Source: an uncultured Eubacteriales bacterium
GTDB lineage: Bacteria; Bacillota; Clostridia; Christensenellales; CAG-138
Assembly (NCBI GenBank): GCA_900547135.1
Contig: URFJ01000036.1
Coordinates: 1-14,565 of the forward strand
Reading direction: 5' to 3'
DNA length: 14,565 nt
The notes beneath the pieces are model-generated. The model was given only the letters and a program-made list of their open reading frames with translations. It ran no database searches and was not told where the DNA came from. Both the position numbers and the translations under genes were made by a program. Shown piece after piece: positions 5,855 to 14,508 of the stretch (positions are counted from its first letter, which is position 1; the number at the start of each line of letters is the position of its first letter).

Positions 5855-6901
5855 ATGAAAAGTCACAGTGAAAGCTATCGCAACGCCGGCGTGGATATAA
5901 CGGCGGGGTATAAGGCTGTAGAGCTGATGAAGCCCCATATAGCAAGAACTAGGGTAAAGGGAGCGTTCATGGATATCGGGGGCTTCGGAGGACTGTTTGA
6001 GCCGAATCTGAGCGGAATCTCCAATCCAGTGCTCGTCAGCGGGACCGACGGCGTAGGCTCAAAGCTCAAACTGGCGTTTTATATGGATAAGCACGATACG
6101 GTTGGAATAGACTGCGTTGCCATGTGCGTTAACGACATAATTTGCTGTGGCGCAAAACCGATGTTTTTTCTTGACTACATAGCGCTTGGAAAAAACATTC
6201 CAGAGCGCGTGGCAGGCATAGTATCGGGCGTTGCCGAAGGCTGCGTTCAGGCTGGCTGCGCCCTTATAGGCGGAGAAACAGCCGAGATGCCCGGCTTTTA
6301 CGCTGAGGACGAGTATGATCTTGCCGGATTTTCAGTTGGCATTGTTGACCGCGGGGAGATATTTGACAATACCTCTGTCAAGGCAGGAGATGTGTTGATT
6401 GCGCTTCCCTCTTCGGGCGTGCATTCCAACGGGTTTTCGCTTATAAGAAAGATATTCGGCATTTCAGATGACGATAATGGGGCGAATCTGGGCTTAAGGT
6501 ATGCCGGCCTTGAAAACACCCTGGGAGAGGAGCTGCTTAAGCCTACGCGCATATATGTTAGTTCAGTAATGGCGTTGAAAGAACAGGTTAGGATAAAGGC
6601 CGTTACGCATATCACGGGCGGAGGCTTTTACGAAAACATCCCAAGGGGTCTTCCAGAAGGACTTACCGCAAGGATATTCAGGAGCGAATTGAGAACGCCG
6701 CCCATATTTGATATTATCCGTTCGGAAGGAAACGTACCGGAGCGCGACATGTTCAACACCTTCAATATGGGCGTAGGAATGACGCTAATAGTGGCGCAAG
6801 AAGAGGCGGATAAGGCCGTTAATCTGCTAAATGCCACTTGTCTGGACGCATATTTGCTTGGGGACGTCATCAACGGAAGCGAAGGCGTTGTCATACAGTA
6901 A
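5855..6901 (+). CDS. purM: AIR synthetase PurM
   Basis: PurM closes the imidazole ring, converting FGAM to AIR with ATP; it is a soluble dimer. The 348-residue length is standard. Visible motifs are GVDITAGYKAV (12-22), VSGTDGVGSK (61-70, with conserved Asp65), CVNDIICCGA (91-100), ALIGGETAEMPG (136-147), SSGVHSNGFSL (186-196) and HITGGGFYENIPR (252-264). Together these cover the ATP- and substrate-binding regions of the PurM/SelD/HypE superfamily. AGGAG (5840-5844) lies 10 nt before the ATG at 5855. Another ATG at 5845 is in a different frame and stops after 8 codons. The gene is 13 bp after purF and 24 bp before purN. No sign of damage was seen. Confidence 0.97.
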   Translation: MKSHSESYRNAGVDITAGYKAVELMKPHIARTRVKGAFMDIGGFGGLFEPNLSGISNPVLVSGTDGVGSKLKLAFYMDKHDTVGIDCVAMCVNDIICCGAKPMFFLDYIALGKNIPERVAGIVSGVAEGCVQAGCALIGGETAEMPGFYAEDEYDLAGFSVGIVDRGEIFDNTSVKAGDVLIALPSSGVHSNGFSLIRKIFGISDDDNGANLGLRYAGLENTLGEELLKPTRIYVSSVMALKEQVRIKAVTHITGGGFYENIPRGLPEGLTARIFRSELRTPPIFDIIRSEGNVPERDMFNTFNMGVGMTLIVAQEEADKAVNLLNATCLDAYLLGDVINGSEGVVIQ

Positions 6902-6925
6902 ACGCTATATGAGGATATACAGGTA

Positions 6926-7573
6926 GTGAATAAAAATAATCATTGTAATAAAAAGGCCAAGATAGCCGTGCTGGTATCAGGTGGTGGTACAAATCTACAG
7001 GCTCTCATTGACGCCGGCAATAAAGGCAAACTTAAAAGCGGCGAGCTCAAGCTGGTAATATCCAGCAGGCAGGACGCGTATGCGCTTGTACGTGCTCATA
7101 ATGCAGGCATTGACGCTGCAACGGTATCTAAAAAGCAGTGCGCAAGCCAGGCGGTTTTTGAAGGGCGCATAGAAGAACTCTTAAAGGAGTATTCGATAGA
7201 CATAATAATCCTGGCGGGATTTATGTCAATTTTCAGCCTGGAATTCGTAAGACGTTACCCAAAACGGATAATAAATATACATCCTTCGCTGATACCTTCC
7301 TTTTGCGGAAAGGGCTTTTATGGCCTGAAAGTACATAAGGCCGCGCTGGAATATGGGGTTAAGGTAACGGGAGCCACTGTCCATTATGTAAACGAGGTAA
7401 CGGACGGCGGCGAGATACTGCTGCAAAAGGCGGTGGATGTGATGCCGGACGATACGCCGGAAACGCTACAGCGCCGTGTAATGGAGCAGTGCGAATGGGT
7501 GTTGCTGCCCATGGCGGCTGAACTGGTATGCAGGAGGGTGTTGGAGGAGGAGGAAAATGTACTCATTAAGTGA
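6926..7573 (+). CDS. purN: GAR transformylase PurN (10-formyl-THF dependent)
   Basis: PurN formylates GAR to FGAR using 10-formyltetrahydrofolate. The 215-residue protein carries VLVSGGGTNLQALI (15-28), ILAGFMSIFS, and the catalytic trio Asn117 and His119 (INIHPSL) and Asp160 (VTDGGE), matching Asn106, His108 and Asp144 of the E. coli enzyme. Five extra residues fall between the HPSL motif and Asp160, including the FCGKGFYG segment where E. coli-type enzymes have a shorter loop. This form is familiar from clostridial PurN. The start is a GTG at 6926 with GAGGA (6911-6915) about 10 nt upstream. No better ATG lies between it and the conserved N-terminus. The last 17 bp overlap the next gene, whose strong ribosome site lies inside purN, so expression of the two should be coupled. 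Confidence 0.96.
   Translation: MNKNNHCNKKAKIAVLVSGGGTNLQALIDAGNKGKLKSGELKLVISSRQDAYALVRAHNAGIDAATVSKKQCASQAVFEGRIEELLKEYSIDIIILAGFMSIFSLEFVRRYPKRIINIHPSLIPSFCGKGFYGLKVHKAALEYGVKVTGATVHYVNEVTDGGEILLQKAVDVMPDDTPETLQRRVMEQCEWVLLPMAAELVCRRVLEEEENVLIK
7543..7553 (+). promoter_or_regulatory. Strong ribosome binding site of the PurO-type gene, inside purN
   Basis: GGAGGAGGAGG offers several overlapping Shine-Dalgarno registers, the best about 6 nt before the ATG at 7557. It lies inside the purN coding end, encoding a run of Glu codons, and supports a start that overlaps purN by 17 bp. Confidence 0.75.
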
Positions 7574-8273
7574 TAAAGATATTGGGGCTGTTCTGCTTGA
7601 AAACAGCTATCCGGGACGCGGAATCGCGATAGGGCGAAGCGATGACGGCGGCAGCGCGATCATAGCGTATTTCATCATGGGAAGAAGCAAGAACAGTCGC
7701 AACCGGATATTTGTAGAAGACGGGTTGACCCTGAGGACCCAGGCGCACGACCCGGGCAAAATGACCGATCCGTCGCTGATAATATATAACCCTGTAAAAA
7801 CTCTTGATAGGGCGGTTGTCGTTACAAACGGAGATCAAACGGATACCATTTGCCGCGCGCTGGATGAAGGAAGCTCCTTTGAGGCGGCGCTGCGCTCCAG
7901 GGAATACGAACCGGACGCGCCGAACTACACTCCGCGTATAAGCGGAATGGTTGATTTTCATGATGGCGGATTCTCCTATAAACTTAGTATATTAAAGCGT
8001 GGAGAAGGCGGAGGCTGCGAAAGGTTTTTTTACGAATACCAAATGCCAAGCGCTGGGAAAGGGCACCTCATACATACCTATTCTGAGGATGCAAACCCGC
8101 TGCCGTCCTTTGAAGGCGAACCCAAGAGCATATCGTTATCAGGTAACGCCAGTGGACTTTCAGATCATATCTGGAAATGCCTTAACGGGGAAAACAGGGT
8201 GGCGCTGTACGTTAGGTTTGTAAATCTAATGAACGGACGCGTAGAAACCAGGATAATAAACAAGTTAAGCTAA
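7557..8273 (+). CDS. purO: PurO-type IMP cyclohydrolase
   Basis: This 238-residue protein resembles the IMP cyclohydrolase family first defined by archaeal PurO, which closes FAICAR to IMP, the last step of the pathway. It is unrelated to the MGS-like cyclohydrolase domain of PurH. Family features include YPGRGIAIGRSDDG (18-31), a MGRSKNSRNRIF stretch, VVVTNGDQTDTI, LRSREYEPDAPNYTPRISG and LPSFEGEPKSI; these are the segments I associate with the bacterial members found in Clostridia. Context is strong: it lies between purN and a transformylase that lacks a cyclohydrolase domain, so it supplies the missing activity. Overlap with purN is 17 bp and the next gene follows after 30 bp. I did not assign catalytic residues. 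The symbol is by family resemblance to archaeal PurO. Confidence 0.88.
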   Translation: MYSLSDKDIGAVLLENSYPGRGIAIGRSDDGGSAIIAYFIMGRSKNSRNRIFVEDGLTLRTQAHDPGKMTDPSLIIYNPVKTLDRAVVVTNGDQTDTICRALDEGSSFEAALRSREYEPDAPNYTPRISGMVDFHDGGFSYKLSILKRGEGGGCERFFYEYQMPSAGKGHLIHTYSEDANPLPSFEGEPKSISLSGNASGLSDHIWKCLNGENRVALYVRFVNLMNGRVETRIINKLS

Positions 8274-8303
8274 AGCAAGTACTATAAGACTAAGGAGCAA
8301 GCG

Positions 8304-9479
8304 ATGCAAACTATTGAATTGAAATACGGCTGCAATCCCAATCAAACGCCCGCGCGCGTCTATATGGAGAATGGCGGACTACCAATTAAAGTGCTTAACG
8401 GGCGTCCAGGTTATATAAACCTTCTTGACGCGCTCAACGGTTATCAGCTGGTAAGGGAGCTTAGGCTTGCGCTTAATCTGCCGGCCGCCGCGTCTTTCAA
8501 ACATGTAAGTCCGGCGGGAGCGGCTGTAGGCATGCCATTGGACGATACGCTGAGAAGGGCGTATTTTGCTGGCGAGGGTGAGCTTTCACTACTTGCGTGC
8601 GCATATGTCAGGGCTAGGGGAGCAGACAGGATGTCCTCGTTCGGCGACTTTATAGCGTTAAGCGATATATGCGACGTTTCAACGGCGGTTTGCATAAAAA
8701 AGGAGGTATCTGATGGCGTAATAGCCCCGGGATATGATCGTGAAGCCCTTGATATTTTAAGAAAAAAGCGAAATGGCGGCTACACCGTGCTCCAGATAGA
8801 TGAAAATTACGTGCCGGACCTGATAGAGAAAAAACAGGTATATGGCGTTACTTTTGAACAGCGCAGAAACGATCTTGAGATCACGGCGGATTTGTTATCA
8901 AATATTGTAACGAATAACAAGGAATTACCGAACTCGGCCGTACGCGACCTTATCCTTGCTTTGATCGCGTTAAAATATACGCAGTCAAATTCAGTTTGTT
9001 ACGCTTCCTCTGGCCAGACGATTGGCGTCGGGGCGGGGCAGCAATCAAGGATACACTGTACCCGCCTTGCCGGAAACAAAGCGGACATCTGGCATTTGCG
9101 CCAGCATCCAAAGACGCTTGGCCTGAAATTTAAAAAGGGTATTGGACGCGCAGACCGCGACAATTCAATCGACCTGTATCTTTCCGATGCCGAGTATGGC
9201 GACGTATTGGACGACGGTAAATGGCAGGATATCTTTGAGGAGAGGCCAGCGCCCATGACCAGCGATGAGAAACGCGAGTGGCTTACGGGATTTAACGATG
9301 TATCCCTTGGCAGCGACGCATTCTTCCCATTTGGCGACAACATTGAACGCGCCCATAGAAGCGGCGTTAAATACATAGCTCAGCCTGGCGGCTCGATCAG
9401 GGATGATCAGGTCATAGCTACATGCGATAAGTACGCAATGGTAATGGCGCTTACAGGCGCAAGGCTGTTTCATCATTGA
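8304..9479 (+). CDS. purH: Stand-alone AICAR transformylase (PurH C-terminal activity only)
   Basis: This 391-residue enzyme formylates AICAR to FAICAR with 10-formyl-THF. It contains only the transformylase part; the MGS-like IMP cyclohydrolase domain that begins ordinary PurH is absent. Catalytic Lys66-His67 are in SFKHVSPAG (64-72) and align with human ATIC Lys266-His267; Asn229 in KYTQSN probably corresponds to Asn431. Other motifs are RARGADRMSSFGDFIALS (103-120), GAGQQSRIHCTRLAG (243-257), SDAFFPFGDN (337-346) and the terminal RLFHH. Several of these match the eukaryotic ATIC transformylase wording more closely than E. coli PurH, placing it in the short, eukaryote-like lineage by inspection. 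AAGGAG (8292-8297) is 6 nt before the ATG. It sits next to the PurO-type gene, so the pair replaces bifunctional PurH. Confidence 0.95.
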   Translation: MQTIELKYGCNPNQTPARVYMENGGLPIKVLNGRPGYINLLDALNGYQLVRELRLALNLPAAASFKHVSPAGAAVGMPLDDTLRRAYFAGEGELSLLACAYVRARGADRMSSFGDFIALSDICDVSTAVCIKKEVSDGVIAPGYDREALDILRKKRNGGYTVLQIDENYVPDLIEKKQVYGVTFEQRRNDLEITADLLSNIVTNNKELPNSAVRDLILALIALKYTQSNSVCYASSGQTIGVGAGQQSRIHCTRLAGNKADIWHLRQHPKTLGLKFKKGIGRADRDNSIDLYLSDAEYGDVLDDGKWQDIFEERPAPMTSDEKREWLTGFNDVSLGSDAFFPFGDNIERAHRSGVKYIAQPGGSIRDDQVIATCDKYAMVMALTGARLFHH

Positions 9480-9501
9480 TCATGTCAGGAGGTAACACGG
9501 T

Positions 9502-10779
9502 ATGGATATAATGGTAATCGGCTCAGGCGGAAGGGAACACGCAATAATAAAAAAGATCAAACAGTGCCCTAACGCGGGTACGATATATGCGCTTCCAGGT
9601 AACGGCGGGATATCCGAGGACGCCGTATGCGTACCAATCGGCGTAAAGGATATAAGCGGTATTGTGAAGTTTGCTAAGGATAATAGGGTTGATTTTGTCG
9701 TAGTGACTCCAGACGACCCGCTTGCGCTGGGCACGGTAGACGCCCTGCACGAGGCGGGCATACCATGCTTTGGCCCTGTTAAAAGGGCGGCGGAAATAGA
9801 GAGCAGCAAGATATTTGCTAAAGAGCTTATGATGAAGTACGGCATACCCACGGCCAAGTACAAAGCTTTTGACAACCCGGACGATGCTGAAGGATATCTT
9901 GACGCAGTCGAGTATCCTATTGTTATAAAGGCTGACGGGCTAGCGCTGGGAAAGGGCGTAATAATTGCCAACGACAGAGCAGAAGCTCAAAACGCCGTGG
10001 ACGCCATGATGCGCGGCTTGGCGTTCGGCGAAAGCGGTTCGAGGGTTGTAATTGAGGAGTTTTTGCAGGGCCCAGAGGTAACAGTCCTAACGCTTACCGA
10101 CGGAAGTACCATTGTGCCGCTCGGTTCGTCCATGGACCACAAGCGCGCTCTTGATTTTGACAGGGGAAAAAATACCGGCGGAATGGGCGTTATAGCACCT
10201 AACCCGTTCTATACGGACGATATAGCAAAGGAATGCATGGAGCGTATATTTATCCCAACAATCCGCGCTATGGAGCAGGAGGGCCGTTTATTCAGGGGAT
10301 GCCTGTACTTTGGATTGATGCTTACCAAAGACGGCCCAAAGGTCATCGAATACAATTCGAGGTTTGGCGATCCGGAAACCCAGGCGGTACTTCAGTTATT
10401 GGACGCTGATCTTCTGGAACTTATGATTGCTGTTGAAAAGGGGCGCTTAAAGGATATTGACGTAAAGTTCAAAGATGGAGCCGTATGCTGTATCGTGCTT
10501 ACGTCTGGCGGTTACCCCGAATCGTACGAAACGGGAAAGAGAATAGAGTTTGGGGAGTCCGAGGAATTTGACGGCATAACAATATACCATTCCGGAACAA
10601 AGCGTGAAGGGGATGCGTTTGTTACGTCGGGCGGCCGGGTATTGGGCGTATCCGCTGTAAGGGCCACATTGAAGGAAGCTGTTGACGCGGCTTATTCAGC
10701 GGTCGGAGGGATATACTTTGAGGGAATGCATTATAGAAGGGATATTGGCAGGTCTGCCCTTGGCGGATTTGCTGAATGA
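9502..10779 (+). CDS. purD: GAR synthetase PurD
   Basis: PurD joins phosphoribosylamine and glycine with ATP to give GAR, the second step of the pathway. It is an ATP-grasp enzyme; 425 residues is the usual length. Motifs: VIGSGGREHA (5-14), LPGNGG (31-36), ESSKIFAKELM (100-110), VIKADGLALGKGV (141-153), EEFLQGPEVT, DHKRALDFDRGKNTGGMG and EYNSRFGDPETQAVLQLL, the last holding the metal and ATP contacts. TPDDPLALG (69-77) replaces the more common GPEAPL form, a variation seen in related Firmicutes. AGGAGGT (9487-9493) lies 8 nt before the ATG at 9502. The gene is 22 bp after the transformylase and 11 bp before purL. No defect is apparent. Confidence 0.97.
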   Translation: MDIMVIGSGGREHAIIKKIKQCPNAGTIYALPGNGGISEDAVCVPIGVKDISGIVKFAKDNRVDFVVVTPDDPLALGTVDALHEAGIPCFGPVKRAAEIESSKIFAKELMMKYGIPTAKYKAFDNPDDAEGYLDAVEYPIVIKADGLALGKGVIIANDRAEAQNAVDAMMRGLAFGESGSRVVIEEFLQGPEVTVLTLTDGSTIVPLGSSMDHKRALDFDRGKNTGGMGVIAPNPFYTDDIAKECMERIFIPTIRAMEQEGRLFRGCLYFGLMLTKDGPKVIEYNSRFGDPETQAVLQLLDADLLELMIAVEKGRLKDIDVKFKDGAVCCIVLTSGGYPESYETGKRIEFGESEEFDGITIYHSGTKREGDAFVTSGGRVLGVSAVRATLKEAVDAAYSAVGGIYFEGMHYRRDIGRSALGGFAE

Positions 10780-10790
10780 GAGGATAACGC

Positions 10791-13700
10791 ATGGTTTACA
10801 GAATATATGTAGAAAAGAAAGAGGGCTTTAATGTGGCTGCTTCATCGCTGCTGCATGAACTGCAATCGTTTTTGGGTATAGACGGTCTAAAGGAAATCAG
10901 GCTGTTTAACCGTTATGATGTGGAAGGAATAGATGGTGAGCTCTTTCAATATTGCCGCAAAACGGTATTTTCAGAGCCCCAAACGGATGTAACGTATGAT
11001 GAACTGCCGCAGCTTCCAGAATCCAGGGTTTTCGCAGCCGAATACCTCCCGGGCCAGTATGACCAGCGCGCAGACTCGGCAGCGCAGTGCATCCAGCTTA
11101 TTTCTCAATCAGAGCGTCCCTCCGTGCGCACGGCGAAGATTTTTGCGCTTAAAGGAGAGGTTACGGACGATCAATTTGAGAAAATAAAAGCGTATGTAAT
11201 TAATCCGGTTGACAGCAGGGAGGCGTCCTTCGCCCTTCCTGATACGCTTGAGATTTCGTGTGAAGCGCCGGGTCCAGTACCCTTGATAAGCGGGTTCATC
11301 TCACTTGATGACAAATCGCTTGAAAACATCATACAGGAGTATGGGCTTGCCATGGACATGGCGGACATAAGATACTGTCAGGAGTACTTTAGGAGCGAAA
11401 ATCGAGATCCAACCCTGGCTGAAATACGAATGATTGATACCTATTGGTCGGATCATTGCAGGCATACGACATTTTTAACTCAGATAGAGAACGTTTCATT
11501 TGAAAACGAAATGGCAAAAAAAGCGTATGAACGGTATATCAAAATAAGGGAGGAGCTGGGAGTAAAAAAGCCGGTTTCGCTTATGGATATGGCAACGATA
11601 GGTGCAAAATACCTTAAAAGATCAGGAAAGCTTAAGGACCTAGATGAGTCAGAGGAGATCAACGCATGCACCGTAAAGATCAAGGTTGAAAGCGATGGAA
11701 GCGCTCAGGATTGGCTCTTGCTGTTTAAGAATGAAACGCACAACCATCCCACGGAAATAGAGCCTTTTGGCGGCGCGGCTACCTGTATTGGCGGTGCCAT
11801 ACGCGATCCGTTGTCGGGAAGGAGCTACGTATATCAGGCTATGAGAATAACGGGCGCGGGCGATCCCTTTGAGCCGCAGACGCTTAATGGGAAGCTGCCC
11901 CAGCGCAAGATAGCAGTGGAGTCGGCGGAAGGGTACAGCTCCTATGGCAACCAGATAGGTTTGGCAACGGGTATAGTGGATGAAATTTACCATCCAGGGT
12001 ATGTAGCAAAGCATATGGAGCTTGGAGCTGTCGTGGGGGCGGCCCCAGCAGAGAATGTCAGGCGGGAAAGGCCCTCCCCTGGCGACGTGGTGGTATTGAT
12101 AGGCGGACGTACGGGAAGGGACGGCTGCGGCGGAGCAACGGGTTCATCAAAGGCGCATAACGCCGCCTCTCTTGACACATGCGGAGCGGAGGTACAAAAG
12201 GGGAACGCACCGGAGGAAAGAAAGCTTCAGCGCCTGTTCAGAAATAAGGAAGCTGCTTTCATGATAAAAAGGTGTAACGATTTCGGCGCGGGCGGGGTAT
12301 CGGTCGCCATTGGCGAACTTGCCGACGGACTTGATATAGATCTAAACGCAGTTCCAAGAAAATATGAGGGATTATCGGGCGTAGAGCTTGCTATAAGCGA
12401 ATCGCAGGAACGCATGGCCGTAGTGCTGGGAGAGGGCGATGTTCCACGGTTTCTTGAATTGGCCGGCGACGAAAACCTGGAAGCTACCGTTGTGGCCCGA
12501 GTAACGGACGACAGGCGCCTGGTAATGCGGCATAACGGATGTAAGGTCGTGAACATATCAAGGGATTTCCTTGATTCAAACGGAGCTGCAAAGCATACTG
12601 ATGTACGCGTAGCCGCTCCAGCCCCTCATGAAAGTGAAATACAGGGCGGATCATTCGAAGGCAGAATGGTTAAACTGGCATCCGATCTCAATATATGTTC
12701 AAAGAGGGGGCTGAGCGAGCGGTTTGATTCCACAATAGGCGCTGGTACGGTGATAATGCCATTTGGCGGGATACGGCAGCGTACGCCCGCCCAGGCGATG
12801 GCGGCAAGGATACCGATGCTATCCGGCGCGGCCGATACATGCTCAGTTATGGCATATGGTTATGACCCGTACCTATCCGAGGCCGACCCGTTTAAGGGGG
12901 CATATGCTGCAGTGGTGCACTCCGTATCAAAGGTAATAGCATCGGGAGCTGACATATCGCGATGCTGGCTAACATTGCAGGAATTCTTTGAAAAGCTGAG
13001 AAACGATCCGTCAAGGTGGGGAAAGCCTATGGCAGCGCTTTTAGGAGCGCTTTCAGCGCAGCTTGATCTTGGCCTGGCTGCAATCGGGGGTAAGGATTCA
13101 ATGAGCGGTTCATTTGATAATCTGGACGTACCTCCAACGCTCGTATCATTTGCGGTTGCCGTGGCTGACGCCGGCGATGTTATATCGCCTGAGTTCAAGC
13201 GCGCAGGCTCGGATTTGGCGCTGATCGCGCCTGAGGGATGGGAAAGCGGCCAGGGTAGCGGCAAGTCGCTGCTTGAGGTGTTCGCCACGGTTTCCAGACT
13301 GATCAAGGAAAAAAAGGCTGTCTCCGTTTTCGCCCTTGGGCGTGGGGGCATAGCGGAGGCATTGATTAAGATGCCTCTGGGCAATGGCATAGGAGCAAAG
13401 CTGGATGTTGGTTCCGATCTTGCGTTCAAGCCCTGTTACGGCGGCTTTATAATAGAACTTGAGCCCGAGTTTAAAGGCGATATAGGAGTGGGCAAAATTA
13501 TAGGGCGTACTTCCAAAGGGTACCGCATTGAAGTAAGCGGCGGAAGCGCGGATATGCATTATATTGAAGAAGCATATGAGGGCAGGCTTGAGCCCATATA
13601 TCCAACACACATTGAAACCAGCAGAAAGGCCATAAGGAAATGCTCCTATAAAGCCTCCGTATGGCCTAGACCAGCGGTAAATACTGCCTCGCCAAGGGTA

Positions 13701-14489
13701 TTAATACCGGTATTCCCGGGAACAAACTGCGAATACGATACCGCGGAAGCGTTAAAGGCGCTAGGAGCTAAGCCGGATATCCTTGTAATAAAGAACCTAA
13801 CCTCATCGGCGATTGAGGAATCGGCTCATGAGTTCGCAAGGAGGCTTTCAAAGTCTCAGATTCTGTTCATACCAGGCGGCTTCTCCGGCGGGGACGAACC
13901 CGACGGGTCGGGCAAATTTATAACCGCCTTTATGAGAAACCCTTTGATAAGTGAAAGAATCTCAGACCTTCTGAATGCGCGCGACGGACTGATCTGCGGC
14001 GTATGCAATGGGTTCCAGGCCCTCATAAAGCTGGGCCTTGTGCCCTATGGTGAAATACGGGGAGTGGAAGCCTCAAACCCAACGCTTACCTACAACAGGA
14101 TAGGACGCCATCAGTCCAGGCTTGTCAGGACAAGGATAGCCTCCAATAAGTCGCCATGGTTGATGCGTTATAATGTTGGGGACGTACATTTAACCCCTGT
14201 TTCACACGGAGAGGGACGATTCGTATGTTCTGCTGAGCTTCTTGAAAAGCTGGAGGGAAACGGGCAGATCGCTACTCAGTACGCGGATCTTTCCGGTACG
14301 CCCTCCATGGATATGGATACAAACCCCAACGGTTCGGACTGGGCTGTCGAGGGTATCACCTCGCCAGACGGACGAATATTCGGGAGAATGGCTCATAGCG
14401 AACGCTGCCGTGAGGGACTATATAAAAACGTGCCTGGAAATTATGTAAACGATTTTTTCATAGGCGCTGTAGACTATTTTAGGTTGTAA
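10791..14489 (+). CDS. purL: FGAM synthase PurL, single-chain form with fused glutaminase domain
   Basis: PurL converts FGAR to FGAM with ATP and glutamine. At 1232 residues it is the one-chain form that fuses PurS-like, synthetase and PurQ-like glutaminase parts, so no separate purS or purQ is needed. Evidence: IRMIDTYWSDHCRHTTF before residue 230, FKNETHNHPTEIEPFGG (312-328), EVQKGNAPEE, NDFGAGGVSVAIGELADG and GGKDSMSGSFD. The C-terminal class I glutaminase shows PVFPGTNCEYDTA, IPGGFSGGDE, nucleophile Cys1072 in CGVCNGFQ, and His1202/Glu1204 in MAHSER. The length (about 1230 rather than about 1300) and wording fit the clostridial/Bacteroides-type subgroup rather than the E. coli type. AGAGGA lies 6 nt before the ATG at 10791. 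It is 11 bp after purD and 19 bp before folD. Confidence 0.97.
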   Translation: MVYRIYVEKKEGFNVAASSLLHELQSFLGIDGLKEIRLFNRYDVEGIDGELFQYCRKTVFSEPQTDVTYDELPQLPESRVFAAEYLPGQYDQRADSAAQCIQLISQSERPSVRTAKIFALKGEVTDDQFEKIKAYVINPVDSREASFALPDTLEISCEAPGPVPLISGFISLDDKSLENIIQEYGLAMDMADIRYCQEYFRSENRDPTLAEIRMIDTYWSDHCRHTTFLTQIENVSFENEMAKKAYERYIKIREELGVKKPVSLMDMATIGAKYLKRSGKLKDLDESEEINACTVKIKVESDGSAQDWLLLFKNETHNHPTEIEPFGGAATCIGGAIRDPLSGRSYVYQAMRITGAGDPFEPQTLNGKLPQRKIAVESAEGYSSYGNQIGLATGIVDEIYHPGYVAKHMELGAVVGAAPAENVRRERPSPGDVVVLIGGRTGRDGCGGATGSSKAHNAASLDTCGAEVQKGNAPEERKLQRLFRNKEAAFMIKRCNDFGAGGVSVAIGELADGLDIDLNAVPRKYEGLSGVELAISESQERMAVVLGEGDVPRFLELAGDENLEATVVARVTDDRRLVMRHNGCKVVNISRDFLDSNGAAKHTDVRVAAPAPHESEIQGGSFEGRMVKLASDLNICSKRGLSERFDSTIGAGTVIMPFGGIRQRTPAQAMAARIPMLSGAADTCSVMAYGYDPYLSEADPFKGAYAAVVHSVSKVIASGADISRCWLTLQEFFEKLRNDPSRWGKPMAALLGALSAQLDLGLAAIGGKDSMSGSFDNLDVPPTLVSFAVAVADAGDVISPEFKRAGSDLALIAPEGWESGQGSGKSLLEVFATVSRLIKEKKAVSVFALGRGGIAEALIKMPLGNGIGAKLDVGSDLAFKPCYGGFIIELEPEFKGDIGVGKIIGRTSKGYRIEVSGGSADMHYIEEAYEGRLEPIYPTHIETSRKAIRKCSYKASVWPRPAVNTASPRVLIPVFPGTNCEYDTAEALKALGAKPDILVIKNLTSSAIEESAHEFARRLSKSQILFIPGGFSGGDEPDGSGKFITAFMRNPLISERISDLLNARDGLICGVCNGFQALIKLGLVPYGEIRGVEASNPTLTYNRIGRHQSRLVRTRIASNKSPWLMRYNVGDVHLTPVSHGEGRFVCSAELLEKLEGNGQIATQYADLSGTPSMDMDTNPNGSDWAVEGITSPDGRIFGRMAHSERCREGLYKNVPGNYVNDFFIGAVDYFRL

Positions 14490-14508
14490 GCAATGGGGGA
14501 GATGTCGA

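Noticed and set aside
9480..9971. Open frame of 163 codons antisense to the start of purD, with a hydrophobic-looking product
   Set aside because: The Ile/Ser/Pro-rich product mirrors purD codons and there is no independent support for translation.
12860..13429. Long open frame (189 codons) antisense to purL
   Set aside because: It is a shadow of purL with no ribosome site and a low-complexity Ser/Ala/Pro-rich product; purL on the other strand is fully conserved.
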